A stretch of 64,000 bases of DNA from Chryseobacterium sp. JV274 (GTDB lineage: Bacteria > Bacteroidota > Bacteroidia > Flavobacteriales > Weeksellaceae). The stretch spans positions 5,043,001 through 5,107,000 of the forward strand of contig NZ_LR824569.1 in assembly GCF_903969135.1 (NCBI RefSeq). The letters are read 5' to 3'. Below the pieces are notes generated by a model. It did no database searches and was not told the origin of the DNA. It saw only the letters and a list, made by a program, of their open reading frames with translations. Shown here in pieces: positions 45,001 to 53,129 of this stretch. Within the stretch, counting starts at the first letter, position 1; every line of letters begins with the position of its first letter. Made by a program: the position numbers and the translations under genes.

Positions 45001-45942
45001 TTGAAATTCGTTCGGGAGGTTCCTATCACTATTGCTACAACCAATGCTCATTATTTCCATGCAACGGTTAATATCAAATGTGTATTACAGGAAGAATATA
45101 AAAACGGATGGATGCAGAAAGCATTCAATAAAATTATTGAAGCCTATAAAGTAGAGTTGAGCAAATATGAAGCGGCTTTGGCAGATGCAAAAGCCGTAGG
45201 AGTTCAGATCAAAGGATCTAATCCGGGATTCTATAGAAAAATAGAAAATACCATTTTAAGAAGAAACTGTATCTCCTATATGCTGAACCAAAGTCCTGAT
45301 GCATTGCTCACTTTTGGTAAAAAGAGATATTACACCAATGATAATGCTTCTGTAGAAACTTTCCAGAATACAGACATCAAAGTAGATGAAAAACTGGATC
45401 AATATGCTGCATTTATCAAATTTATGGAACAGGCATTTGAATGGGAAATTATGAGCTATTATTTCTATCCTTATTATTGGGGGGAAAGAAAATCCTGGGC
45501 AGATTTATATCAGTTTGATGATAATGATCCTACATTCAGAGCCTTTATGCAGTCAGGAATGGCAAGAGTTATTGTTACGGTAAGACCAGGATTTGAAGAA
45601 GCAGTGAGACATTTCCTTGCTACAGGACAAATCTGGAACGGAGGTGAAGTTCCTGTCATTGATGATCCTTTATTCTTATCTATTGTGGATGAATTACGCT
45701 CACCAAAAGCGACAAAAGAAGGAGAGCCATGGAGAGAGAAAATTCCTACTTCCCTTACCATTCTTCAGGCAGGTTCTATTGGACTAAAAGTTGAAAAAGC
45801 TTTGCCTTGCAACTGTGAACCGGGAGTGAAGTTTGATGATGAGCTGGGAGAAGTCTGCGGGACCAACTTTGAACCTAATGATTATCTCCTTGGAGTAGAA
45901 TCATTGGAAGGACAAAAAGTCATTTCAGGAGACTGGAAATAA
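42004..45942 (+). CDS. Giant uncharacterised leaderless protein (1312 residues)
   Basis: I cannot assign this protein to a family. It has no signal peptide or clear transmembrane helix. Residues about 1-110 are basic and helical. About 215-360 is coiled-coil-like (TLEQFEKNYQKEYGAAYDTA). About 385-640 is beta-rich with repeated Gly/Thr stretches and a GTGGDGGTGS linker. About 690-830 is a charged helical region (SRRLKRSESQTTKSTESEKE). The C-terminal half is mixed, with YYFYPYYWGERKSW then GMARVIVTVRPGFEEAV (about 1155-1200), a block I associate only vaguely with large bacterial proteins of unknown role. It heads a locus with a fibre-like protein and a polymorphic toxin, so a structural or carrier role is possible. 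Confidence 0.8.
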   Translation: MEAINQNNGSQTLFRFATMRSAELSDPKNREKRFIFRNYLRQKGIIDPKVEAGESLKNVCEKITGLTIETEASLKAKSVQFYELSVWVAKNKVKATKEEFDAKIKTYKETPKPIVEIDSNIWDNLIYQVVTQKDFYAKETLMQFLHLDHILSNYDGATEAQYEDVIKAKVVLPKELFSAKTASSNTVVSREENSLKSIPFSDSALKFAEATVNLKGNEELKRTLEQFEKNYQKEYGAAYDTAYKQYQEQVRPEQSRYDALVKEQEYQKEIFLAADNREGLSSLKYIPVPEVSNFQFNFRPEIQAEDLQRQLNQEHNESLHRIFNTSDLAGALNKVSTFTELFQTIEQNSQQLQQTILNNTNLNPQVSTTVGGVVIPVTQSVNTQEIPFFARTLSGNMGLGDHTMILTTDINAPKHIVSGSYTIKSYDDQLLAGGTLAYTFDAPNVTSLFNTPEKIPVAVIDTNEVLLLEGEVILNDGLAYTMKAKLLWTANRMYRFEGPGTFIVKNKGTGGDGGTGSCLPVLLRTRSFQNYSDRWLLSMTPKETTSLFSSASGTLKILDNNGNVVQSSNQLQVAGGGDYLSLFSDGILPQLQITDAIKNGCQLEAELTLDDGKVYACKIPMTIYTAGGIDSVTKTYNLAGEGSVCLKSKDTPTTPEDDQPFIPSGFGMKNIGIADYRKVEQSTYCYVEGDVSHIENIMAREYREKSSRRLKRSESQTTKSTESEKEKLTDTTSTERNEMQSEISKVLQESKDFAAQAGFNASWGGSASPRYMLNTAANYATHSSKEESNRQAVTEAKDVTARALERIVTKVKEERIDKILEEYEENNKHGFDNTKGSNHVVGVYRWVDKVVKNQIFNYGKRMMFEFMIPEPAKLHSLGMQVSNNPENQLVKPIDPRESAGMQIKDWSALTDSTKLKYWLGYYNVEVDEKLEPVVYVGKSIDYSSTESKQASSKSDLIPIPEHYITESYVVKSSNSFPGYNGWGNGASLLVGGDSSSNAFLKFVREVPITIATTNAHYFHATVNIKCVLQEEYKNGWMQKAFNKIIEAYKVELSKYEAALADAKAVGVQIKGSNPGFYRKIENTILRRNCISYMLNQSPDALLTFGKKRYYTNDNASVETFQNTDIKVDEKLDQYAAFIKFMEQAFEWEIMSYYFYPYYWGERKSWADLYQFDDNDPTFRAFMQSGMARVIVTVRPGFEEAVRHFLATGQIWNGGEVPVIDDPLFLSIVDELRSPKATKEGEPWREKIPTSLTILQAGSIGLKVEKALPCNCEPGVKFDDELGEVCGTNFEPNDYLLGVESLEGQKVISGDWK

Positions 45943-45972
45943 AATAGTCATTAACCTTAAAAATTAAAAAAA

Positions 45973-47550
45973 ATGCCAATTATAGGAAAAATTATACGTG
46001 TCAATGAATTACCTCCCATTGGAGAAAGAGAAACCAATGCTATTTATCAGGTAGCAGCCTCAGGTTCTCTATCTTACACAGATTATGCCGTTGATGAAAA
46101 CGGTGATTTAAAGACCCATGCCGTTGTTGATGGAACCATTCCCCTGGAATTAGCTGATAACCATGTTAGTATTTCAAATGCTGATTTTTTAGCAGAAGGA
46201 ATAGCAAGTCAGGCTCAATACAATCTCAATACAAGGGAAAGATTAGCTAAAAAATTAGAAATTCCTTTGACAGATGGAAATGCTCAGGACTATCCTAAAA
46301 TTATAGGATTGAATGCTAATGGGAATGTTGCCAAACTTCCTGCGGGTGATTTGGGGAAAAATATGATGAACGCAAACCTGTCAAACAACGCTGCAAGAAG
46401 TCATACCCTTAATGCTTCATTTTCGATCGATACTTTAGGAAACCCTTATGTCTTATCTGGTTTACCCAATAAAAATTCTGACATTACTAACTTTCAAAAA
46501 GTTGTAGTTCAAAATACCAGTGGCTTAAATGCCATTGTAGACAGTAAAAATCTACTATCGGAAATGCCCAATCAAATGACAGAAGTTGAAAGGTCAGCAT
46601 GGAAGACGAAAATGAACGGAGGCTGGAGTACAGATACCATGAGTGTGGCCGTTATATCACCACCAATTGTGGATAAAACAGACCGTCCGTTTTGGATCAA
46701 TCTTAAGGGAGCTAATTTAAACCTCCCTTCCACAAGCTTTAAAGTGGAATTATGTACCCAGGACAGTGTTTCTGCTGATACAGCTACTGTTGTTGCAATA
46801 ATCCCCGGCTCACAGGTTCAGCTTTATACCAATGGAATTGATCTGACATTCTATTACAATTTCAAAAATATTCCGGTAGGAGAATATAAAATCAGATTGT
46901 GGAATGGGGTAGCCTGGTATTTAACAAGTTTTACCATTCGTGTGGTAACTCAGATACAACGTATCCCCCTAAATAACATCGTTTGGGAACAAAAAATATA
47001 CAATAATGCGGTATCACCCGCCATTACCCAGGCAGGAGCCGCTGTAAGCTATAGCTCCGATAGCAATGTAAAAGCACTTGCTGATGATTCTTCTTTCATC
47101 GCAGCCCGAAAGACAAACCAATTGATTGGTGCAGATGAAGATTTTTACATGAGTGTTGAAATTACAGGTAAAACTGCAACAATTAACGGACCTAACGGTT
47201 TTGGAACGATGACCCATTTTGTAGGATTAGTCAATGCTACTGGTGGAGTAGACCTGTTAAATCAAACTGTTGCAAACGTTAGGTTGGTACAGTCTTACTG
47301 GTATCCAATGGGAAAGATATTTCCTGATAATTCAGCCGAAGCAGTCACTACTGCAGAGCCGACGTATGCCCTAAATGCAACATTTATAAGACGTGGGGGA
47401 AGCTGGACCGTTATTGTCAACTTCAATAACAAGACGGTTACCTATACCAAAACAGGCTATACAGGCCCGGTTGCTTTCGGAATGTACAATATGAATACAA
47501 TGGGAAATACTGGTGTAAGCGCCAATATCGTTGAATTGTATAAACTATAA
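45973..47550 (+). CDS. Phage tail fibre-like protein
   Basis: This 525-residue protein has no signal peptide and resembles the N-terminus of phage tail fibre or receptor-binding proteins: GKIIRVNELPPIGERETNAI, then YQVAASGSLSYTDYAVDENG and LKTHAVV. The middle is low in charge and rich in Asn, Thr and Gly. Residues about 215-310 look like an Ig-like domain (PFWINLKGANLNLPSTSFKV), and about 315-525 like a beta-sandwich lectin-type tip (VGLVNATGGVDLLNQTV). It starts 30 bp after the giant protein gene in the same operon. The assignment is by pattern, so receptor binding is inferred. Confidence 0.6.
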   Translation: MPIIGKIIRVNELPPIGERETNAIYQVAASGSLSYTDYAVDENGDLKTHAVVDGTIPLELADNHVSISNADFLAEGIASQAQYNLNTRERLAKKLEIPLTDGNAQDYPKIIGLNANGNVAKLPAGDLGKNMMNANLSNNAARSHTLNASFSIDTLGNPYVLSGLPNKNSDITNFQKVVVQNTSGLNAIVDSKNLLSEMPNQMTEVERSAWKTKMNGGWSTDTMSVAVISPPIVDKTDRPFWINLKGANLNLPSTSFKVELCTQDSVSADTATVVAIIPGSQVQLYTNGIDLTFYYNFKNIPVGEYKIRLWNGVAWYLTSFTIRVVTQIQRIPLNNIVWEQKIYNNAVSPAITQAGAAVSYSSDSNVKALADDSSFIAARKTNQLIGADEDFYMSVEITGKTATINGPNGFGTMTHFVGLVNATGGVDLLNQTVANVRLVQSYWYPMGKIFPDNSAEAVTTAEPTYALNATFIRRGGSWTVIVNFNNKTVTYTKTGYTGPVAFGMYNMNTMGNTGVSANIVELYKL

Positions 47551-47581
47551 CCTTTATCAAACTTTGAGTTTAAATCAATAA

Positions 47582-47611
47582 AAAGGCAGAGCCTAAAAAT
47601 TCTGTCTTTCA
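47582..47611 (+). terminator. Weak hairpin after the fibre-like gene
   Basis: AAAGGCAGA (47582-47590) pairs with TCTGTCTTT (47601-47609), with one wobble and a 10-base loop. The T-tract is short, so it may be only a partial terminator. Confidence 0.4.
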
Positions 47612-47670
47612 ATAAAACAGGATCTATGACTTTATAGACACTGTTATTTAACCAACAAAATTTTAAAACA

Positions 47671-48177
47671 ATGAAAGAAAAATTATTAATACCTCAGCAG
47701 GTAGAGCAGCTTTTAAAAGAAATTAATACAACAAATCTAAACCTTGGGGAAATCCAGATCTCCGAACATCCTTTACTTACATCTTTTAACAGATTTATCA
47801 GGATCAATAAAATGGTGGTAGACACAGAGCTTCCAAGGACTTACCTTTTTTATCAGCAGATTTTAAGAGATAAGGAAACCCATGAAATAGAACCTTCCAA
47901 CCTTCCGACTCCGGAATGGCTGATTGGAGAAGAAGAATGGTCAAGCCTGAGAGATAAAAATTTCGACAGAATACTGGTTCCTGTAGTAGATGAAGAAACG
48001 CAGAATCCTGTTTTGGATGAGGATGGATATCCTAAAACCTCTATTGTTAAGGTGAATACCCATCATTACATGCTTTGGCTTGTTAAGAACAATAAAATAG
48101 GTTTTCTGGATCTTCTGAAAAGCTATTTACAGGAATTTGTTGAGATGAAAAGCAATGAGCTCAATAAACTGTCTTAA
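47671..48177 (+). CDS. Uncharacterised 168-residue protein of the fibre/toxin locus
   Basis: It has no signal peptide or membrane segment. The protein is mostly helical with an acidic central part (WLIGEEEWSSLRDKNFDRIL, then VPVVDEETQNPVLDEDGYPK) and an aromatic THHYMLWLVKNNKIGFLDLL near the end. I do not recognise a family. It lies between the fibre-like gene and the toxin gene and ends at a strong terminator, so it belongs with the former. Chaperone, adaptor or fibre-assembly roles are all possible. Confidence 0.65.
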   Translation: MKEKLLIPQQVEQLLKEINTTNLNLGEIQISEHPLLTSFNRFIRINKMVVDTELPRTYLFYQQILRDKETHEIEPSNLPTPEWLIGEEEWSSLRDKNFDRILVPVVDEETQNPVLDEDGYPKTSIVKVNTHHYMLWLVKNNKIGFLDLLKSYLQEFVEMKSNELNKLS

Positions 48178-48217
48178 ATACAACATGTTATTGAAATGAA
48201 TCAATAACTATTCTACT

Positions 48218-48244
48218 GGCAGGGCCATAAAGCCCTGCCTTTTT
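48218..48244 (+). terminator. Strong intrinsic terminator upstream of the toxin gene
   Basis: GGCAGGGC (48218-48225) pairs perfectly with GCCCTGCC (48232-48239), with a 6-base loop, then TTTTT. It stands only 18 bp before the toxin ATG. Confidence 0.88.
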
Positions 48245-48261
48245 CAAAAAAAGGAAAGATT

Positions 48262-50652
48262 ATGGAAACACTTGAACTTAGAGAAACCATCAGTAAAGAA
48301 TGGCGTACTGATGATTATATAAGAAAACAGCTGTTATGTAATAAATTAAAATACAGTAATCAGCTCAGAATGCAGCGTATTCTTGATTATAACATCAATG
48401 ATTATGATGGAACTGCTGAAGAAAAATACATAAAGGATGATAAAGAGAACATTATATATTTAAAAACCTATCTCAATAAGAATAAAGAGCTTGTGAATCT
48501 GGTCCAAACAGAGTGTGAAATCAAATTTGTAATTAATGCAGCACAAGAGCAGATTTCCTGCCAGCTTATTTATTTTTATCATAGAAATGCGAATAAAAAA
48601 GAACTTAGGAGAAAGAAAGCTATCGTACTGGAAACCTTTTCCTATGAGGAATTCAGGAGATTGGTCATGCATGTAGGATTTGATGATTTTGAAAATTATT
48701 CTGAATACAAAAACTACTTCACAGAAATCTTTAAATCAAGTTTTTTAAAAGCAAAGAGTGCAGAGGAGCTTAAATTCCTTTATACCAATACTCCTGAGTT
48801 TGTTCTTCGGGGAATGACTCTTGAGAACGAAACGTTATTCGGACACCTACTTGCCTTAACAAAGCTTGATGATACAGGAATTTTCAGCGGATGGAAGGAT
48901 GGAAGTTCCGCTTTAGTCAATGTCTTGAAAGCATTTTCCGATCGTTTTTTTTTAGTGGACAAGTTCAGAAAAAGTCCTGAACTCTGTAACAGGATTTATT
49001 TCAACCTGGATGGGGCAAGCGAGTTCAATGGAGAAATGAAATCCAACCGTATCATTTTTGCCACTATTCTGATGGAGTATTGTCTGTTTTCTGATAACCG
49101 TCCAAAAGCAGGAGCTCCTACTTTCAGGATAGGAAATGAATATAAAGTCAATACTGAAGTTTTTGGACTTGCGGGAGATCTATTGGGTTTTGGAAAATCA
49201 GATGAAAAAACTTTTTTTCTTCAGCAGCAGAAAGAAGTAACAAAGAGAATTTTCATTGTACCCAAAGAAGGAGATCCTAATGCAACCGAGCAGGTAACAG
49301 AAGATCTGGATAAAGGAGCCGAGTTTTATCCTCTAGACATGGTTTATTTCATCGAGCAGAATACATCAGAAACCAATGAAGGAGGAGAACAGCAGGGTAC
49401 TGTCATGATGGTCCCGGCTATTTATGTAAAAGCGTTGGCTGATGCAGAAAAATGGGAAGATATTAATGAGACCATCCGAATTGTAGCCGATATGGTTGGA
49501 GTCGTTTTTGGAATTGGAACATTAGCACTATCCGGAAACCCGTACCTGTTATTAGCTGCGGCTGCAGATCTTAGTTTGGCATTACCGGATCTTACCATAC
49601 AGGCATTCCGGGCGGAAATTGCCAAGCTTCCAGGAGGAGATGAATTTCTGCGGCAGTGGGATCTTTTTTATAATGTATTGGGATCTGCTGTAGCTGCACC
49701 ACAGCTTGTCGTTGGTGTGGCTCAAATTGCAGCAGCCTTTTACAGAAGTTGCTTAAGTTTATTGAAAACATCTGTTAATGTTGCGGAAAATGTGAAACAG
49801 GGCTTGCGTGCAAGTGCAATTTCCGTATTTTTGGATTTGAACAGTGGAGTGTTTCAAAGGAAAGATCTCCGTATGTTTAGTCCTACAGAATGGGTAATTC
49901 CAAGCGCAGGAGTCATTTCAAAAACATCGGAATGTGATGCATTGATACAAAACGGGGCCTTTTTCATGGAGCTTGATGCCGCTGCTATTATGGAGAGTAT
50001 TGGAAAAAAAGGAGGTGTTAATCCTGATGCCATAGGCTCAATAAGTAGTAACAGAAAATTTGCTTTAGTGTATAAGGGTGAGATTATCGCTCAAGGAAGC
50101 CGTTATGATAAAGCTTACCAGAAAGTTTTGCAGGAGATAAAAAAGGTAAGTTATAACGCTGAAAAGGTCGGAAAGATTTTAGAAGAATATAGGATAACTG
50201 CTTTTTGTGAAAGAATACCGAAAATCGCAAATAAATATCCTATAGAGGAGTTACCAAAAGATGGATTTGTTCTCGGGTATAAAATGGATTCTCAGGGAGT
50301 TTTTAGACAATTGAATGATAATATTTTTCCTTCAAGAGAATTTGATTTTGTAATTACAAAATCCGGTGAATTAAGAATAGGGAGTAAGCATCATTTATTG
50401 GGTAATCGAAATGAAGTTTTAGCTGCAGGGGGCGTTCGATTTAAAAATGGTAAAATCGTAGAATTTAATAATATGTCTGGTCACTATAGACCAACAGCAG
50501 AAGAAGCTGAGAGATTAGGAGAAATACTAAATGGACTTGAAATACCTATTAAAAGAGCACGTAATGAAATCACTCCTTTAGGTATAAATAGCAGAGGAGA
50601 GGTAGTGCGGACTGGGAAGGATAAAATAATATATATACAAAATATAAAATAA
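48262..50652 (+). CDS. Polymorphic toxin with SGHYRP-type C-terminal domain (796 residues)
   Basis: The protein has no signal peptide. Residues about 1-400 are a helical N-terminal trafficking or carrier region I cannot name. About 405-475 is hydrophobic and could be membrane-inserting (VVFGIGTLALSGNPYLLLAA, LVVGVAQIAAAF). About 540-660 is a conserved pre-toxin block (TEWVIPSAGVISKTSECDAL, then AIMESIGKKGG). The C-terminal toxin-like domain (about 690-796) holds VITKSGELRIGSKHHLLGNR, LAAGGVRFKNGK and MSGHYRPTAEEAERL. Conserved histidines and SGHYRP suggest an enzyme. The overlapping downstream gene and the repeated pre-toxin cassettes support the toxin call. Confidence 0.78.
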   Translation: METLELRETISKEWRTDDYIRKQLLCNKLKYSNQLRMQRILDYNINDYDGTAEEKYIKDDKENIIYLKTYLNKNKELVNLVQTECEIKFVINAAQEQISCQLIYFYHRNANKKELRRKKAIVLETFSYEEFRRLVMHVGFDDFENYSEYKNYFTEIFKSSFLKAKSAEELKFLYTNTPEFVLRGMTLENETLFGHLLALTKLDDTGIFSGWKDGSSALVNVLKAFSDRFFLVDKFRKSPELCNRIYFNLDGASEFNGEMKSNRIIFATILMEYCLFSDNRPKAGAPTFRIGNEYKVNTEVFGLAGDLLGFGKSDEKTFFLQQQKEVTKRIFIVPKEGDPNATEQVTEDLDKGAEFYPLDMVYFIEQNTSETNEGGEQQGTVMMVPAIYVKALADAEKWEDINETIRIVADMVGVVFGIGTLALSGNPYLLLAAAADLSLALPDLTIQAFRAEIAKLPGGDEFLRQWDLFYNVLGSAVAAPQLVVGVAQIAAAFYRSCLSLLKTSVNVAENVKQGLRASAISVFLDLNSGVFQRKDLRMFSPTEWVIPSAGVISKTSECDALIQNGAFFMELDAAAIMESIGKKGGVNPDAIGSISSNRKFALVYKGEIIAQGSRYDKAYQKVLQEIKKVSYNAEKVGKILEEYRITAFCERIPKIANKYPIEELPKDGFVLGYKMDSQGVFRQLNDNIFPSREFDFVITKSGELRIGSKHHLLGNRNEVLAAGGVRFKNGKIVEFNNMSGHYRPTAEEAERLGEILNGLEIPIKRARNEITPLGINSRGEVVRTGKDKIIYIQNIK

Positions 50653-51182
50653 TGGAACAGATTATACAAAAATTACATTCTGGAATAAAACAAAGTGGTT
50701 GGGATTCTTATAAGCCTTTAAAAAATGAATTATTAACTTATAATTCAAAAGACCTACTTGTTAAATTGCTTGATACAAAAGATTTTAGATATACAGACAT
50801 AAGAAGTCTTTTTACGATTATTCCCGAATTATGGAAAGATTTTAATCTAGATGATTGGATGTATATTATTCGAAAAGTTGACCGTCCTACAAACTACCGA
50901 TTATATATAGATGACGGACCCTATTTTGAAGACATTCGTTTTTTATATAATTGGATTGGTATAGATAGTATTAGTTTGTATAAAAATGATCAAGGAGTCT
51001 CTTCTAAAAGTAAACAAAGCTTAGATAAGGTATTTCCAATGTTCCTACATGATACATTGAGAAATGGAGATTATAAAGAAGAATTTTCAGACGGAACTTT
51101 TGGAGACATAAAATATTTCCGAGATATGAAAACGCGATTAATAAGTCAAGGGGCAAAGGCAAGTCCGATGCCAAATTTATAA
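50652..51182 (+). CDS. Cognate immunity protein, copy 1
   Basis: This 176-residue cytoplasmic protein has no signal peptide. Its start overlaps the toxin stop by one base (TAATG), typical of toxin-immunity pairs. It is acidic and helical, with a motif IPELWKDFNLDDWMYIIRKV and a C-terminal GTFGDIKYFRDMKTRLISQG. A close paralogue follows the second toxin cassette (52045-52578). The pairing with a specific toxin is inferred from adjacency and duplication. Confidence 0.75.
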   Translation: MEQIIQKLHSGIKQSGWDSYKPLKNELLTYNSKDLLVKLLDTKDFRYTDIRSLFTIIPELWKDFNLDDWMYIIRKVDRPTNYRLYIDDGPYFEDIRFLYNWIGIDSISLYKNDQGVSSKSKQSLDKVFPMFLHDTLRNGDYKEEFSDGTFGDIKYFRDMKTRLISQGAKASPMPNL

Positions 51183-51230
51183 TGATTTTTGATCATTCTA
51201 ATTTATATAATAGAAATATTTTAAATGCTT

Positions 51231-51259
51231 ACTAACCGTTCAACTTTTGAACGGTTAGT
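51231..51259 (+). terminator. Intrinsic terminator between immunity 1 and cassette 2
   Basis: ACTAACCGTTCAA (51231-51243) pairs perfectly with TTGAACGGTTAGT (51247-51259). The loop is 3 bases and a TTATTTGATTTT tail follows. Transcription from the first pair would stop here before the orphan cassette. Confidence 0.75.
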
Positions 51260-51271
51260 TTATTTGATTTT

Positions 51272-52039
51272 ACAGAATGGGTAATCCCAAGCGCAGGGTT
51301 CATTTCAAAAACATCGGAATGTGATGCATTGATACAGAATGGAGCATTCTTTATGGAGCTTGATGCAGCTGCAATTATGGAGAGTATTGGAAAAAAAGGA
51401 GGTATTAATCCTGATGCGATAGGCTCAATAAGCAGTAACAGGAGATTTGCTTTGGTGTATAAAGGTGAGGTTATTGCCCAGGGAAGCCGTTATGATAAGG
51501 CATATCAGAAAGTCTTACAGGAAATAAGAAAGGTAAGTTACAACGCTGAAAAAGTCGGGCAGGTTTTAGAAGAATATAGGATAATTGCTTTTTGTGAAAG
51601 AATACCGAAAATCGCAAATAAATTTCCTTTGGAATCATTGCCTGAAGAAGGTTTTATTCTGTCATATACTTTTGATTCTAATGGTATTTTCAAGCAGTCT
51701 ACAGGTAATATTTTTAAATCACGAGAATATGATTTTGTAATTACAAAATCTGGTGAATTAAGAATAGGAAATAAGCATCATCTTTTAGGTAATCGTGAGA
51801 ATGTTTTAGCAGCAGGAAGTATGAGTTTTAAAAATGGGAGAATTTCAGAATTACACAACTTGTCAGGACATTATAGACCTACGATTGAAGAAGCAATGAG
51901 ATTGGAAAAGATTTTACAGGAACTTGGAATACCTATAAAAAAAGCAAGATATGATATTTATATAATACATGCTAATGAAGAAGGTTTTGTTACAGGTATG
52001 AAAATAAATAAGAGAATATTTATAGAAAATTTAAAATAA
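51272..52039 (+). pseudogene. Orphan toxin cassette (pre-toxin plus C-terminal domain, no start)
   Basis: The frame is open for 255 residues and repeats the toxin gene from TEWVIPSAG onward, but it has no N-terminal half, no ATG and no promoter. A TTG at 51329 is the only candidate start. The pre-toxin block is nearly identical to that of the full toxin (starting at 49884). The C-terminal domain keeps the KHHLLGNR and LSGHYRPT motifs but diverges elsewhere. It behaves like a silent cassette that could replace the tip of the full gene by recombination. Confidence 0.78.
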
Positions 52040-52044
52040 TAAAA

Positions 52045-52578
52045 ATGGAACAAATTATTATAAAACTATTAGGCTTTTTAAAATTTAATGACTGGGAAAG
52101 TTATAAAAGTTTGAAAAATGAATTATTAAGTGTAGATACTAAAAATCTTATTGTTCAAATTTTAAATGAAAGGCGATTTAGAGATACTGATGTAAAAGTA
52201 CTTCTTTTAGTTATCCCCGAACTATGGAAAGATTTTAATATGGATGACTGGATGTATATTATTCGAAAAGTTGACCGTTCAGCCAACTATAGAGTATTAA
52301 TTAATAATGAGCCTTGTTTTGAGGATATACGTTTTTTATATAATTGGATTGGAGTTGATAGCATTGAATTATACAAAAATGGATCAGATATTCCTGAGAA
52401 AAGTAAAAAGAGCTTAGATCGTGTATTTCCAGTGCTTTTGACAGATCCTATGAGGGAAGGTGAATTATATAAAGAAGACTTTCAAGATGGAACATTTGGA
52501 GACATAAAATATTTCCGAGATATGAAAACACGATTAATCAGTCAAGGAGCAAAGCCAAGTCCAATCTCAAATTTATAA
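52045..52578 (+). CDS. Immunity protein, copy 2 (with orphan cassette)
   Basis: This 177-residue paralogue of the immunity protein at 50652 shares IPELWKDF, DDWMYIIRKVDR, EDIRFLYNWIG and the C-terminal KYFRDMKTRLISQGAK. It lies 5 bp after the orphan cassette. If expressed it would protect against the second toxin variant. The divergence between the two copies mirrors the divergence between the two toxin domains. Confidence 0.75.
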   Translation: MEQIIIKLLGFLKFNDWESYKSLKNELLSVDTKNLIVQILNERRFRDTDVKVLLLVIPELWKDFNMDDWMYIIRKVDRSANYRVLINNEPCFEDIRFLYNWIGVDSIELYKNGSDIPEKSKKSLDRVFPVLLTDPMREGELYKEDFQDGTFGDIKYFRDMKTRLISQGAKPSPISNL

Positions 52579-52584
52579 TGATTT

Positions 52585-52729
52585 TATAGAATGGTAATCC
52601 CGAGTGCAGGATTCATTTCAAAAACATTGGAATATGATGCATTCAAATTGGACTATTGAAGGTCTGGAAGAGGTTATCTATATAACAAAAGCCGATAAAA
52701 TTAATCATTACAAAATAAAATGGGGCTAA
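52585..52729 (+). pseudogene. Scar of a third toxin cassette
   Basis: Bases 52585-52639 repeat the pre-toxin start (TAGAATGGTAATCC onward), but a lost base has broken the frame. The sequence then runs into a different tail, readable in another frame from 52634: MMHSNWTIEGLEEVIYITK to KIKWG, a short C-terminal remnant of an unrelated toxin. The stop overlaps the start of the next small gene, in the same way as toxin-immunity junctions. It is probably the worn-down end of an older cassette. Confidence 0.6.
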
Positions 52730-53109
52730 CCTATAATATACGCTTTAAAAGAAAATTAGAACAAAAACAGGAATTAACAGACCTTATTAAAGTACAAGAT
52801 AATTCACTTTTCTTAATATCTAAACTCTATGATTCTACTTTCGGGAGTGTGAACGGAGATTTTGATGGTGAGTTGATTGATTTGGAATTTGCAGGGGCTT
52901 CTTTTATTTCATTTGATGTTATAAAAAAATATGCAGGTTCAGTATTATTAAGAAAATCTGTATTACAAATGGTTCATAAAATCACTAATGAAATTTATCC
53001 TAAAGAAGACTACTATTTAATTTTTAATGGAGATTATATCTTTGAAAAAAGAGAAAATGGTATTGTAAAAAGGAATGGTAACAGTGATTTTTATGATGGA
53101 TTAGATTAA
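52720..53109 (+). CDS. Putative orphan immunity protein (129 residues)
   Basis: This soluble, acidic 129-residue protein has no signal peptide. I do not recognise a family. It starts inside the remnant tail (ATGGGGCTAA overlap), so it was probably the immunity partner of the lost third toxin. Its sequence is unrelated to immunity copies 1 and 2, which fits a different toxin type. It may now be a standalone resistance gene. Confidence 0.55.
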   Translation: MGLTYNIRFKRKLEQKQELTDLIKVQDNSLFLISKLYDSTFGSVNGDFDGELIDLEFAGASFISFDVIKKYAGSVLLRKSVLQMVHKITNEIYPKEDYYLIFNGDYIFEKRENGIVKRNGNSDFYDGLD

Positions 53110-53129
53110 AATAAAAAGAATAATTATAA

